This document shows, piece by piece, positions 36,156 through 45,699 of a stretch of 64,000 bases of DNA. The stretch comes from Massospora cicadina (Eukaryota; Entomophthoromycota; Entomophthoromycetes; Entomophthorales; Entomophthoraceae). The DNA lies in the NCBI GenBank assembly GCA_022478985.1, contig JAKSZP010013301.1, positions 62,001-126,000 of the forward strand, given 5' to 3'. The translations under genes and the position numbers were made by a program. The notes beneath the pieces were generated by a model that saw only the letters and a list, made by a program, of their open reading frames with translations, was not told the DNA's origin and did not search any database. How positions within the stretch are numbered: the first letter of the stretch is position 1; each line of letters opens with the position of its first letter.

Positions 36156-38897
36156 TTAAACCTGCTGCTGTGAGGCGGCTAGTTTTGAGTCCTTTAGCTT
36201 GACTATTAGCTGCAATCCGTGAGGAGCGTCGAGGGTTCTGAGGGGAAGGAGAGGGTGGGGGGCGGAGGACCCAGTAAGCCAGCCTAGGATGCTGCCCCCG
36301 CTCCGTTGCAGGGGAAGGACCTGAGGGTGCTCAATGGTGACCTCCGCGGTGTCCCCATTTGATGAGTTTGAGTCCATATTCACTTCCTCCAACACTGCAA
36401 AGGATCCGCGCGAAATGGACTGTGGGGTTGGGGTAGGACTCTTTGAGGTGGCACTTCTACCGCAGGCCGCGAGTTGCCAGTCCATGCTGGTGGGCATAGC
36501 TCCATTGGGAGCTGAGGGTTGATGTGATAAATCGCTGGTGGAGGTTGGTGGGGGTGCCGCGGAGCCCTGAGTGGGGGTGGCTGACGAGGGGCACCCTGTG
36601 GGAGATGCCTTGCACTTGGTGAGAGAGGGAGTTGACTCTGGGAGATTGGAGGGGGTGCCCATTGGAAGGGGGGCATGAGCGCGAAGGTATCCCATACCAA
36701 TAGTGGGGTTAGCTGTTTCAACTGCTAGGCGTAAGGCCTCAGGGGACAGGTCTTGAACGGGAACCCATTGTGTGGGTTGTGGAATTGCTGCTGCAGCCAC
36801 GTGGAATCGTTTTTGGCCTGGTTTAGGCCCCTGGGTGGTGGCTAAGAGGGCTTGTTTTCGAGCTGTGCAGCCACTATACAAGTGTCCAAGGGCGTTACAC
36901 CATGAACACCGGGGGCGCGCCTGATCAGGGTCGACAAAGAAGATCTCAGGGCATGCCCCAACTACCGCCACACGAGGAATAACCTCAATGTTGCAGGATA
37001 CAGTGGGGGAGGGATGAACGACGCCCTAGCAGTGCGAGCTCTTTGAGTGGGAGCATAGTAAGAGGGGATGCTAAAGTCCACTGAAAGAACAGACCCAAAC
37101 TCCATTAAACCACGATGGAGTGCCAGTTTAAGAGACTCAGGATCAACAGTCGTTGGTAGGTTGGAAAAAGTAACCCATTAAATTTTCTCCAGGTGAGAGC
37201 GTGTGCGGGAGATGTGAAGAGATCCGCGTGGAATAATGACCTGGAGGGTGGCAGCATGGTCAGCAAGGGCAGCTTCAGTGAAGCCCACATCGATGTAGTG
37301 GCCCTACACTGATTCATGGATGGTGGTGTTAATAGGGAATGTCTCCACAATCACTGCAAAGTATGAGAAGTAATCCTCTGTATAGAATTCAACAGGGTTA
37401 TGCCCATAATAAAGGCAAATTGCGTGGGAGAGGGTTGAGTGAGGTAGAGCTTTTTGCGCTCTAGTTTTGACCCATTTCTTCTTAACATCAGCAATAAATG
37501 CCACTTCACAGGGATCAGCTTTGGGTAGCGTTGGTGCCAGAGGTTTTTGCCATGCCCAGTAGCTCCTTTGGTATATTTGTGTTTGCTTTGGGCTGCAATT
37601 GCAGGTTGAGTGTGAGCTGATGGTTTGGACAAGTTTGCAGAGTTCCCTTGTTTCTGGAATGTTACAGCAGTTGCTGGCATCATATTAAATTGAGGGGCAG
37701 TTTGTTGGGCCTCACTAAATTGGGGAGTCCCATCCAGATTGGAATTAACTCCAGCTAGTTGGGAGGATGGAGATGTTTTATCACCATCCCAATCTATTTG
37801 GGTAAATTCAGCCCAAGTATTTGCTGTGATTTTGTGGGCAAAACTCACTGGCTGATTGGTGAATTGGTCATTTTCAGCATATTGAGATAAAATGCTGACT
37901 TGAGAAGTGCCAATTATGGGGTTTAAATGGGATGGGTGAGATTGGAACTGGTGTGAAGTTCCAAAATCTGAACCATTTAAATCCCCATTGGGAAGAGTAG
38001 ATTGTCCCAATTTGGTGCTTAGTGAACCAGAATGTGCAGCTAATCCAACCTTATATTCGAGGGTTTGGGGGCCAGGTGATTGTTGGGCCTTGCTAAATTG
38101 AGGAGTCCCATCCAGATTAGAATTAACTCCAGCCAATTGGGAGGAGGGTGATGTTTCATCACCATCCCAATCTATTTGGGTAAATTTCAGCCCGAGTATT
38201 TGCTGTGATTTTGTGGGCAAAACTCATTGGCTGATTGGTGAATTGGTCATTTTCAGCATATTGAGATAAAGTGCCGACTTAAGAAGTGCCAATTATGGGG
38301 TTTAAATGGGATGGGTGAGATTGGAACTGGTGTGAAGTTCCAAAATCTGAACCATTTGAATCCTCATTGGGAAGAGTAGATTGTCCCAATTTGGTGCTTA
38401 GTGAACCAGAATGTGCGGCTAATCCAACCTTACATCTGAGTATTTGGGGGCCAGGTAGCTGGGTATTGCCCCTCATGGAGGGAGCCAGAAACACGGCATC
38501 AGCAATAATAGATGGGGCTGAATTAGCTGACACAATGGGGGAGGTGAATGTCTGGATAGGCTGAGTTGCATTCAACTGAGCAGACACCATTAAAACAGCG
38601 TGGGTGATGGCCTCCTTGGTTGGAGGAGGCCCAGCGGGTTGGTGGGAGGCAGCGCACACAGAGCTGTTAGGCATGCAGGTTGCAGAAGTGCGATCAGGTG
38701 AACTGGTGCTAGTTGGAGTAGCTCCAGGTTGGGGGGTGGTGCCTGCTTTCATGGCTGCTGCTTGAGAGCGGGTGATTCTGGTTGACCATGAGGTGGGTAA
38801 CTGAGGGTTGCTTCATTTGGGGGTGGTGCTGGCTCGTTTGGCATAGCCTGCGGGTTCTTTTGCGGGGTTTCCCACCATATTTGCTAATAGTTTTCAT
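36156..38897 (-). pseudogene. LINE3 ORF1 (RNA-binding protein with CCHC zinc knuckle)
   Basis: The frame opens near 38897 (MKTISKYGGKPRKR, a basic start), then needs a frame change. It continues through a Pro/Ser/Thr-rich region holding two tandem copies of a 126-codon unit (37704-38458). An RRM-like region follows (FYTEDYFSYFAVIVETFPIN, then IDVGFTEAALADHAATLQV near 37300-37220). It ends with a CCHC knuckle, CSWCNALGHLYSGC near 36890, and a long Ser/Pro-rich tail. It stops at 36156, 36 bp before the ORF2 start. At least two frameshifts and an internal stop are present. LINE ORF1 proteins coat element RNA. Confidence 0.75.
37704..38458 (-). repeat. In-frame 378-bp tandem duplication in LINE3 ORF1
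   Basis: The unit at 37704-38081 repeats at 38082 to about 38458, with only scattered differences. Both encode SQLAGVNSNLDGTPQFS and GLAAHSGSLSTKLGQSTLP. The period is a multiple of three (126 codons), so the protein gained a domain-sized repeat. The second unit carries a 1-bp insertion near 38187 and a stop near 38281. Confidence 0.85.
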
Positions 38898-38968
38898 AAA
38901 TCTCTTTAGTGGAGCTAAATTTCAGGCTAAATTGATTTTTGAAAAGTGATGCTTAGCAGAAAGAGATT

Positions 38969-39480
38969 AATATAGGTGGTTATTGTTTTACATAATTTGA
39001 CCAGTAAATCTACTAAAATTTGATAAAAAAATATTTTAGATGGCAAAGAGTAAATCTAGCATAGATTGAGTAATAAAACAACTAAATTCAATAAAATGAA
39101 TTATTAGTATATTGTTTATGAGATACTATATATATTATATATACAATGAGTTTATTTTTATAAAGAAATAGTGAGGGTTCAAAAAGGATATATAATATAA
39201 GGATTTTTTAATTAAATTGGAAAAAGATTTTCTTATAAAAATACACTAATTTTTTAGAAAAAAAAGAACTTTCTTCAAAAAATATTTTTAGAAAAAAGAA
39301 CCTCTTTTAAAAAAGACACTAAAAAGTATGAAATAATCAATAAATTATGCCTCCTCAATAAAACCCTTTCTGAAGTTGGTACCATATTTTAACTGAATTA
39401 TAATAGGTATTTATAATGTATATACTCAGTACTATATATTCTAAGTTGTTTATAGTTTACACTTGGACCCAATCCAGATA
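38969..39480. repeat. Repeat R copy b, right part
   Basis: It continues R copy b after the LINE and matches 30680-31285 of copy a. It ends abruptly at CCAGATA, where the Helitron-like end begins (39481). Confidence 0.7.
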
Positions 39481-40130
39481 TCTACTTAATAAAACACACT
39501 CACTGACGTAATGACTGACTGACATCTGAAACCTCGAGTCTGATAGATTCAATCTATTTGGGTGAGTGGATGAGAATTGGTGAATATTATCAAATCTGAA
39601 ACTAATCAAGTCTGATAGGTTCAATCTATTTGGGCAAGTGGTGAGTAAAGGTGAATATTATTGAATAATTCACCAAATTGCTCACCCGAAACTAAACAAA
39701 AATCAGTATAGAGTTTTAAGTAGATTAACCCTTTCACTGATTCCCAAAAAAATCATCCATTTTTTGGCCTTAAATTTGGCAGGAATTTCTTAGCCGATGT
39801 TCACTCTTTTTTAAGCTCATTTTGGTCCTTGTCATAACACAAATATTTGATAAATTTTGAAATAAATCTATATAAATCTCATTTTTATTGGATGCATATA
39901 TGCATTTTTAGATTTACATACCCCCATTTTTTGGATGCATATATGCATCGAATCATTGAAAGGGTTAAGTAAAGGTAGGATAATTAGCTCACCAGCCATG
40001 AGGGCAACAGTGGAGCTGTTAGTCCAAGTGGCTCAAGAGTAGCGCTGGCACAGCCTATAGGCTGTCAGTGTGAGCTTATTATCCGATAAACTTTAAATAC
40101 CCTAGCAAAGCATGGGTATCTGGATGTTAG
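39481..40130 (+). mobile_element. Helitron-like element H1 (non-autonomous)
   Basis: The 5' end TCTACTTAATAAAACAC follows an A, as Helitrons insert between A and T. The 3' side has a hairpin TACCC(40099)...GGGTA(40118) with loop TAGCAAAGCAT, then TCTGGATGTTAG, a slightly degenerate CTAG end. The 5' 270 bp and the 3' 150 bp match H2 (40863-41150 and 42110-42230). It carries no Rep/helicase. It contains a TTAA-flanked MITE at 39729-39964. Confidence 0.72.
39729..39964. mobile_element. piggyBac-like MITE (236 bp) with TTAA duplication
   Basis: Terminal inverted repeats CCCTTTCACTGATTC and GAATCATTGAAAGGG (one mismatch) are flanked by TTAA at 39725-39728 and 39965-39968. The related Helitron H2 has the empty site with a single TTAA at 42104-42116 (AAGTAGGTTAAGTAAAG), which confirms insertion. 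CCCTTT ends plus TTAA are the hallmark of piggyBac-type elements. It is too short to encode a transposase. It holds two copies of the palindrome ATGCATATATGCAT. Confidence 0.9.
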
Positions 40131-40206
40131 GTTATATAATTTTAAAATACCTGCTTAATTTGGTTCCCCTAATTAATAAAATACTTTTGCAAATTAAGTA
40201 GAAGTT

Positions 40207-40493
40207 AAGGGGAGGATACCCCAGTGGTAGAATATGGACCTCTACCACTGCCTCCCATTTGATCCCAGTAGATGAACTTTGGGTAGGGGATGATTATGAC
40301 TGTTAGCGTTGCACACCAATGCAACAAACTGAGATAGCAAATAGCAAGGCAGTCCATGGAGCTCCTGGCCTATCATACACCACGCATGGAGGTTTTCCGG
40401 GTTTTATCCTCCTTTCTCATTAATCTGAATCCCCTTCATCTTTTATCGGTACGATATCATCCTCATGTCAGCCCACCTCAAATAAAATAAAAG
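40207..40493 (+). mobile_element. tRNA-derived SINE (287 bp) with 13-bp target-site duplication
   Basis: The direct repeat TTAAGTAGAAGTT lies at 40194-40206 and 40494-40506. The head contains a pol III A-box-like TGGTAGAATATGG (near 40224) and a B-box-like TTTGATCCC (near 40257), spaced as in tRNA genes. The tail is A-rich (CAAATAAAATAAAA). There is no coding frame. It would depend on a LINE for movement. The parent tRNA was not identified. Confidence 0.82.
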
Positions 40494-40559
40494 TTAAGTA
40501 GAAGTTGATTCAGTAGTTTGGAAGGTATGTCACGTACACAATGATTTTAAATATATAGA

Positions 40560-40790
40560 GATGTTTTGGGTAGCAGTTTTGTGTTATTTGATTGATTTGA
40601 TAGGTTTATTTTGTTTAGCCAAGTGGTTAATGGCTTAGGGTCGAATCGATAGGACACAGTCTAGTTTTGAGGGGTGATTAGTTATTGGTTGATTTGATAA
40701 GTTCAGTTAGGTTTAGCTGAGTGGTTGGTGGTTTTTGGTTGATCAATTGAGCAATTAAATTTAGCTGAGTGGTTATTATTTATCTATAGT
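40560..40790. repeat. Degenerate minisatellite (about 48-55 bp unit), locus 1
   Basis: Units resemble GATTTGATAAGTTCAGTTA then GGTTTAGCTGAGTGGTTGGTGG, three to four diverged copies. The same unit type recurs at 45880-46085. Confidence 0.5.
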
Positions 40791-40862
40791 ATACAATCTA
40801 AATTAATAAATTGAGTATCTGAAATTCATTAGACCATAGCGAAGCACGGAATATGAATGCTA

Positions 40863-42340
40863 TCTACTTAAAAAACACATTCACTGACGTACTGACTGAA
40901 ATCTGAAACCTTCGAGTCTGATAATTTCAATCTATTTGGGTGAGTAAGTAAGAATTGGCAAATAATATCAAATCTAATACTATTGAGTATGATAGGTTCA
41001 ATCTATTTGGGTGAGTGGGTGAGAATTGGCAAATATTGTCGCATCTGAAACTATCGAGTATAATAGGTTCAACCTATTTGGGTGAGTGGGTGAGAATTGG
41101 CGAATATTCTCAAATAATTCACCAAATTGCTCACCCGAAACTAAACAAAAAATGATTAAAGTTTTACCTTATGGTAAAAAACTTAAGTGCATGATATATG
41201 CCTTATGGCTGAAGGTTGTTAGAAACTTTCTAAACATTTTATCTACTGTTATGATAGGATAATATCATTGTGTTTTATTATTTAACTTTTAAAAGAATAA
41301 TACCTGAGATGGTTAGATTGCTTTATTAATGATTGGATTAGCCTAACTAAAACTTTATATGACAGCAGGCAAGTAGCTGGTAGATTGATTCAAATTTATT
41401 TAATTTATATTAAATTAGGTAGTATTTTAGTTGTGGTGGTTTAGGAAATCATCTTATAAACAAATTCATTATAAATCATGTTTATTTCAACACCTACTCC
41501 TAATTTATCAATCTCAGATAAACTTGACAGATATTCTATGAAATATATATAAAATTATTCAGTTGACTTAATTAGTCTAACATTTCAGGTATAAGGTTAG
41601 CAGTTTTTACTATTTTATTGATTTTATTAGTCAATTATATGGTAAACTTTCAGATATCTATCTATATTAGCTCATTTTATTTACTTGGTTGATTTAATTG
41701 GCCAATCTATAATAAAATTACTGATTGCCATCTACAATAATTTATTTTAAATTATTAAATCTAGTCAATTTTATTGGTCAACCTATGCAAAAACAATCCA
41801 CACCCATAATCATTTAAGCTCATCAAGTATAATCTCATACTTTGAACTTACCCCCAGCCATAGGACATATATCATGTCAATATATATAATATTGATTGGT
41901 TGATTTAATTGGTCAATCTATGCTAAACTTACTGATCACCATCTATAATAATTCATTTTTAAATTTAGTTGATTTTATTGGCCAACCTATGCAAAAACTA
42001 TCCACACCTATAATCATTTAAGCTCATCATGCTATGATCTCATACTTTGAACTTACCCCCAGCCATAGGATATATATCATATCAAAAAATCAGATTAGAG
42101 TTTTAAGTAGGTTAAGTAAAGTTAGGATAATCAGCTCATCAGCCACGAGGGCAACAGCGGAGCCGTTAGTCCGAGTGGCTCGAGAATAGCACTGGCACAG
42201 CCTATAGGCTATATTAATATGAGCTTATAAATAAACCCGAGCAACGCCAGATAACTCCACTTTATAATATAACCCCTAAATTAATCAGTTCAAATTCTCT
42301 GGGAATAAATAAACCCAAGCAACGCTGGGTAATCCGCTAG
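40863..42340 (+). mobile_element. Helitron-like element H2, with tandem 3' ends
   Basis: The 5' end TCTACTTAAAAAACAC follows A at 40862 and matches H1. The 3' side has a degenerate end (ACCCGAGCAACGCCAGATAACTCC, about 42234-42258). A classical one follows: hairpin ACCCAAGCAACGCTGGGT (42313-42330), six bases, CTAG (42337-42340), then T. A 935-bp insert (about 41150-42085) is an inverted relative of repeat R. It contains a 205-bp tandem duplication (41680-41880 and 41885-42090). No Rep/helicase gene is seen. Confidence 0.72.
41680..42090. repeat. 205-bp tandem duplication in the R-like insert of H2
   Basis: The two units share GCAAAAACWATCCACACCYA, TAATCATTTAAGCTCATCA and ACTTACCCCCAGCCATAGGA in order. 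In reverse complement they match R copy a near 30610-30850. Confidence 0.75.
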
Positions 42341-42755
42341 TAGCTTTTAACTCTACAGTAATCCCTTCCTAAGTATACTTTAGTTGGATTGGGTTGCATC
42401 AGGATTGTGCAAAAACAAAAGTATATTCATATAATTAAGCAAAGGGGTTATGGTTTTTTTAGATATAGAGATTAAGTGGTTGATAAGGAATTGAATTTGG
42501 CTTAGATAAAAAATCTAGATTTAATGCTACATATAAACTGTTAGATTAGGCTTAGTAAGGCTAGAATTATTACTTAGCACCGTATACTGGAATAACGGCC
42601 GGGTTAGTCTGTTAGCATTTAACCGAATTCGTTTCATTAGCTATCGAATGATTGAATCGGATCGAATCTTTACGCAATTGAGGGTGATGGGCGAAAGGTT
42701 TATCGCTGGATCAGATCAAACTTTTGACTGTAAATTATTGATTATCCTAGAACGG

Positions 42756-42763
42756 TGACGTCA
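42756..42763. promoter_or_regulatory. CRE-like palindrome TGACGTCA upstream of the KH gene
   Basis: A perfect 8-bp CRE/ATF site 318 bp before the KH start codon, inside a wider inverted repeat ATCCTA...TAGGAT. bZIP factors bind this sequence in fungi. Function here is inferred from position only. Confidence 0.4.
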
Positions 42764-43048
42764 TAGGATTATCACTAAGGTTTAAGGGGGACTGTCGACT
42801 CATGATGATCAAAGATAAAATTCGCTTGGTAAGCTTCGGCGGATGGACGTGGATGATGCGATGGCTACCAAATTTAGATGTGGTAATTCATCAAAAATGA
42901 TAGATGGTCAACTCTCAAGAAAGTGGAGGTAAGATTGGGCTTTTACTCGGGAACAATTGTATTTGGTTAGCCAATCAGATTGGAGGAAAGTTGGCTTAGC
43001 TTGAACACATAGAGATATTCAATGTGATTGGGTATTCATGAGAATTGA

Positions 43049-43056
43049 TATAAATA
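43049..43056 (+). promoter_or_regulatory. TATA-like box before the KH gene
   Basis: TATAAATA ends 24 bp before the ATG at 43081. If used, the 5' leader would be nearly absent or the start site would lie at the ATG, so it may be fortuitous. Confidence 0.3.
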
Positions 43057-43080
43057 TGCGAGGGTTCATAGAGTTTAGGT

Positions 43081-44016
43081 ATGAAGTTTGGGGGTTCCAG
43101 CAGCATTACTCCCATCGGCACCCCACCGACCGCGCTAGAGAGCCCATCAAGTTTCCGCCCGTTTGAGGAGGAGAGTGAGGTTTGCGATGATACGGGCTAC
43201 GTGACCATATTACGGGGATTGATGACCAACCGCGAAGCGGGGGTGGTGATTGGTAAGGGCGGGACCAATATGGACGTTTTACGGAGGGAAAGTGGGGCGC
43301 GAATCGCAATCTCGAAACCGGAGACGGCTTGCTCGGACCGAGTGGTCACGGTGGGTGGAGAACGCGAGCAGGTGGCTCGGGCATATGGGCTCATGGCGCA
43401 CTGCTTAAGCGTGAACGAGCTTACCAACCGCATCAGCTTCAGTGGCGGCATTCGAAAGCTGACCCCCTCCCATACCTTTGTACGCGTCTTGATTGCGCAC
43501 AGTCTCATGGGTACCATCATTGGAAAGAATGGGATCGCTATCCGCCACGTGGAGAAGTCCACAGGCGCTCGCGTCATTGCCCTCAAGGCCGTTCTCCCGC
43601 GTAGCACCGAGCGGGTGGTTGAAGTGCAGGGCAGCGTCGAGGCCATCACTGCCGCCCTAAGCCACGTTGCCCGATGCATGCGCAACGAGTGGGTGCGCGC
43701 CTTGGGGGTCAGTTACTACTTGCCTATAGACTCAAGTGTCCTGAGCGACGTGCTCCTCCCGCGCGATTCTTCCCACCCCTTCCCTGGCATCGAAGAGAGC
43801 CAACCTTACGCCGTACTCGTGCCGCAATCGCACCTCGCAGTTCTCTTACGTTCCATCTCTGCCGCCTTCCCCGAAATTACCAGCCAATCGGATGTCCTGC
43901 TCACCATCCTCCCGCGCGGCCCCACCATGAGCGAGATCCAAATCGAGGGCAACCGCACCATCGCCACCAGGCTGCTGTTCTTCATTCGTTGCCAACTCAA
44001 AGCTCTCTCCGGCTAG
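43081..44016 (+). CDS. KH-domain RNA-binding protein (PCBP/hnRNP K-like)
   Basis: Intact single-exon ORF of 311 residues and the only convincing host gene here. An in-frame TAG at 43069 makes ATG 43081 the first possible start. KH1 spans about residues 40-110, with GVVIGKGG (GxxG = GKGG, 58-61). KH2 spans about 132-203, with GTIIGKNG (GKNG, 148-151). A third KH-like region at about 241-307 (PYAVLVPQSHLAVLL ... LFFIRCQLKAL) lacks GxxG, so it probably does not bind RNA in the usual way. The N-terminal 35 residues are Ser/Pro-rich and likely disordered. Tandem KH pairs of this kind bind single-stranded C-rich or pyrimidine-rich RNA and act in mRNA stability, localisation or translation. It is GC-rich, increasingly so toward the 3' end, against AT-rich flanks. 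Exact orthology is not assignable. Confidence 0.92.
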   Translation: MKFGGSSSITPIGTPPTALESPSSFRPFEEESEVCDDTGYVTILRGLMTNREAGVVIGKGGTNMDVLRRESGARIAISKPETACSDRVVTVGGEREQVARAYGLMAHCLSVNELTNRISFSGGIRKLTPSHTFVRVLIAHSLMGTIIGKNGIAIRHVEKSTGARVIALKAVLPRSTERVVEVQGSVEAITAALSHVARCMRNEWVRALGVSYYLPIDSSVLSDVLLPRDSSHPFPGIEESQPYAVLVPQSHLAVLLRSISAAFPEITSQSDVLLTILPRGPTMSEIQIEGNRTIATRLLFFIRCQLKALSG

Positions 44017-44019
44017 GTT

Positions 44020-44032
44020 GCAGCTGAGCTGC
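44020..44032. other. Short hairpin after the KH stop codon
   Basis: GCAGC-TGA-GCTGC begins three bases past the TAG and could fold in the 3' UTR. Confidence 0.35.
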
Positions 44033-44099
44033 CTATTATACTTTTTCATCCATTCTCAACTCGCTATTCTATATGGCCAAAAACTTGCTATCCAGATTC

Positions 44100-44105
44100 A
44101 ATAAA
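44100..44105 (+). terminator. Possible polyadenylation signal of the KH gene
   Basis: AATAAA 84 bp after the stop codon, in AT-rich sequence; the first such hexamer downstream. Confidence 0.4.
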
Positions 44106-44501
44106 TTATGGCTTTAAGTTTTCTATCCAAGCTTATCGGTTAAAATATCCATAATTAAATCCTATCTATCAATTTATAAGGTTGATTAGACTATTATAAA
44201 ACTACCCAGTTTCATCTTCAAATAATCATGCTTTTTATGAACAAACCCTTCAAAAAGCACCCAACATGTAAATTTGTCTAATGGTTTATCCAATTATTTT
44301 AAGTTCAATTTAGTTATTTAGTTACATGATTTATCGCACATTTATCTTTGGTGGGCACAAGCTTATCGCATAGCCCACAGGTTTGTGACAAATTAGATTC
44401 TCACATTTGGGTGTTTATTTCAAAGGTGGAGTTTGATAGCAAGTAAGTTGAATAAAATTTATTAAGTTATAACTTTAAGTAAAGTTTTGTAATTTGGGTA
44501 C

Positions 44502-44572
44502 ATGGATATAAAAAAGCGTGCTAGGGGTGCAAAATTAGACGCCAACCCTACTCAGATTGGTGGCTCTAAGAT
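44502..44572 (+). other. Possible first coding exon with a consensus splice donor
   Basis: ATG at 44502 opens MDIKKRARGAKLDANPTQIG, then GSK, and meets GTAAGT at 44573. A branch-like CTTAAC and acceptor AAG near 44648 could close a 75-bp intron, but the continuation stops after about ten codons. The KL...IGG pattern recalls the N-terminus of nascent-polypeptide-associated complex beta (BTF3/EGD1). That similarity is weak. It may be a real small gene, a pseudogene fragment, or chance. Confidence 0.2.
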
Positions 44573-44599
44573 GTAAGTATTCAAAATTGTTATATTAAA

Positions 44600-45690
44600 C
44601 GGTAACTTTTGGTGATTAAATAAAAATAATCTTAACCTCGCAATAAAGGTAAACTGCAGAAAACATCAAGTTTGGATATAAATCTTTTAATATGCCGCAG
44701 TTGAGCTTACCAAGGGTACGCCTTTTCCAAAGAGCTTGCTTTGATATTAAAGGCCAGAACTATTAAGCATCCAATAGCATACAACTTATGATGATCTTTA
44801 CTTCAAACCTGAGCCCGAAATATAACTAAAGGCATTAAAGGCTAGAGAATAGTGGATGCACTTTGAATTCGAATCATTTGTCGCTCGAGTTACTATATGG
44901 GTAGCAGACAGATGACCATGCACTCCACTTCCTTCAAGCATCGACCCAAGATAAGTGGAAACTCTAAAAGCTATCCAACAGTTGTAATTAGGAATTTTAG
45001 GGTAACTTCTTTAAAGAGATAACAAAGGCCAACAAATAAGCCCACAAATTTAAACTTTTTAATTTTTACTTTATAAAAATCTTTAACTATTTTTTATTTA
45101 AAAGAAATTCGGAAAGTTAGGTAAGGTTGATCGCCACTTCAATCTGGCGATTGGAGATCCTGCCAATTTCCATGGAACCTTTTATCCTTGCCAACTTTTA
45201 ATCAATTCATTTTTCTTTCGCAGCAATTCCTATAGATGCCAATCATTTAGCTTATGCATGACTTTGGATCTCATATTACGACTTTTATCAAAAGAGGGTT
45301 ATCGATCTACCAATTCAAAGTCGATTACCTTTTATAGCCTTTGTATCTGAGACAACTGATAAATTTCCACTTCCACGTTACTTTTTAAATTTAGCCAAAA
45401 TATTAAGTGCTAACATCGTTAAATATAATTCAATTTACTTAAACAAAACACTGTAAGCCAAGGCCGATATCGATTAACAACGCTATCAACCTATAATCCA
45501 CAAGATACTGAAGCTTGTCCATCTTTAGAGGTACCTCCGATACCAGAGATATTGCAATTTAAAGAGTAGCTTACCTAACTTCAAAAATGGACTCAGAATA
45601 TTATTAGTTCAATCGGTGAACGCTGTTTCCTATTTTAAAACGTTTTTCTCAAATCGCTGTGGTCTGTTTGTCTTTGTAGTGGAATCTTGC
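44600..45690. other. AT-rich interval without a supported gene
   Basis: Only short frames on both strands. There is no mobile-element motif in this interval, so it may be single-copy DNA flanking the KH gene. Confidence 0.35.
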
Positions 45691-45699
45691 GATTGATTT

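Larger units (their letters stand above)
32524..38968 (-). mobile_element. LINE3: near-full-length non-LTR retrotransposon with a 16-bp target-site duplication
   Basis: The exact 16-mer AATATAGGTGGTTATT flanks the element at 32508-32523 and 38969-38984. The element's 3' end is an A-tract, seen as Ts on the plus strand at 32522-32528. The 6445-bp body contains ORF1 (38897-36156) and ORF2 (36119-32577) in the usual order on the minus strand. It is far more GC-rich than its surroundings. Joining the flanks reconstructs repeat R. It is mutated by stops and frameshifts but structurally complete. Confidence 0.92.

Noticed and set aside
33117..36159. Several plus-strand open frames of 80-120 codons opposite LINE3 ORF2
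   Set aside because: They are antisense shadows of a GC-rich coding region; they lack motifs and the minus-strand frame carries all RT and endonuclease signatures.
42140..42200. tRNA-like TTAGTCCGAGTGGCTCGAG block in the Helitron 3' regions (also near 40020)
   Set aside because: It is shared by H1 and H2 as part of the Helitron 3' region; no B box or anticodon arm supports a tRNA gene.
43106..44049. Minus-strand frames (162 and 64-67 codons) and a plus-strand 117-codon frame overlapping the KH gene
   Set aside because: They are out-of-frame shadows of the KH ORF, which holds recognisable GxxG motifs and explains the composition.
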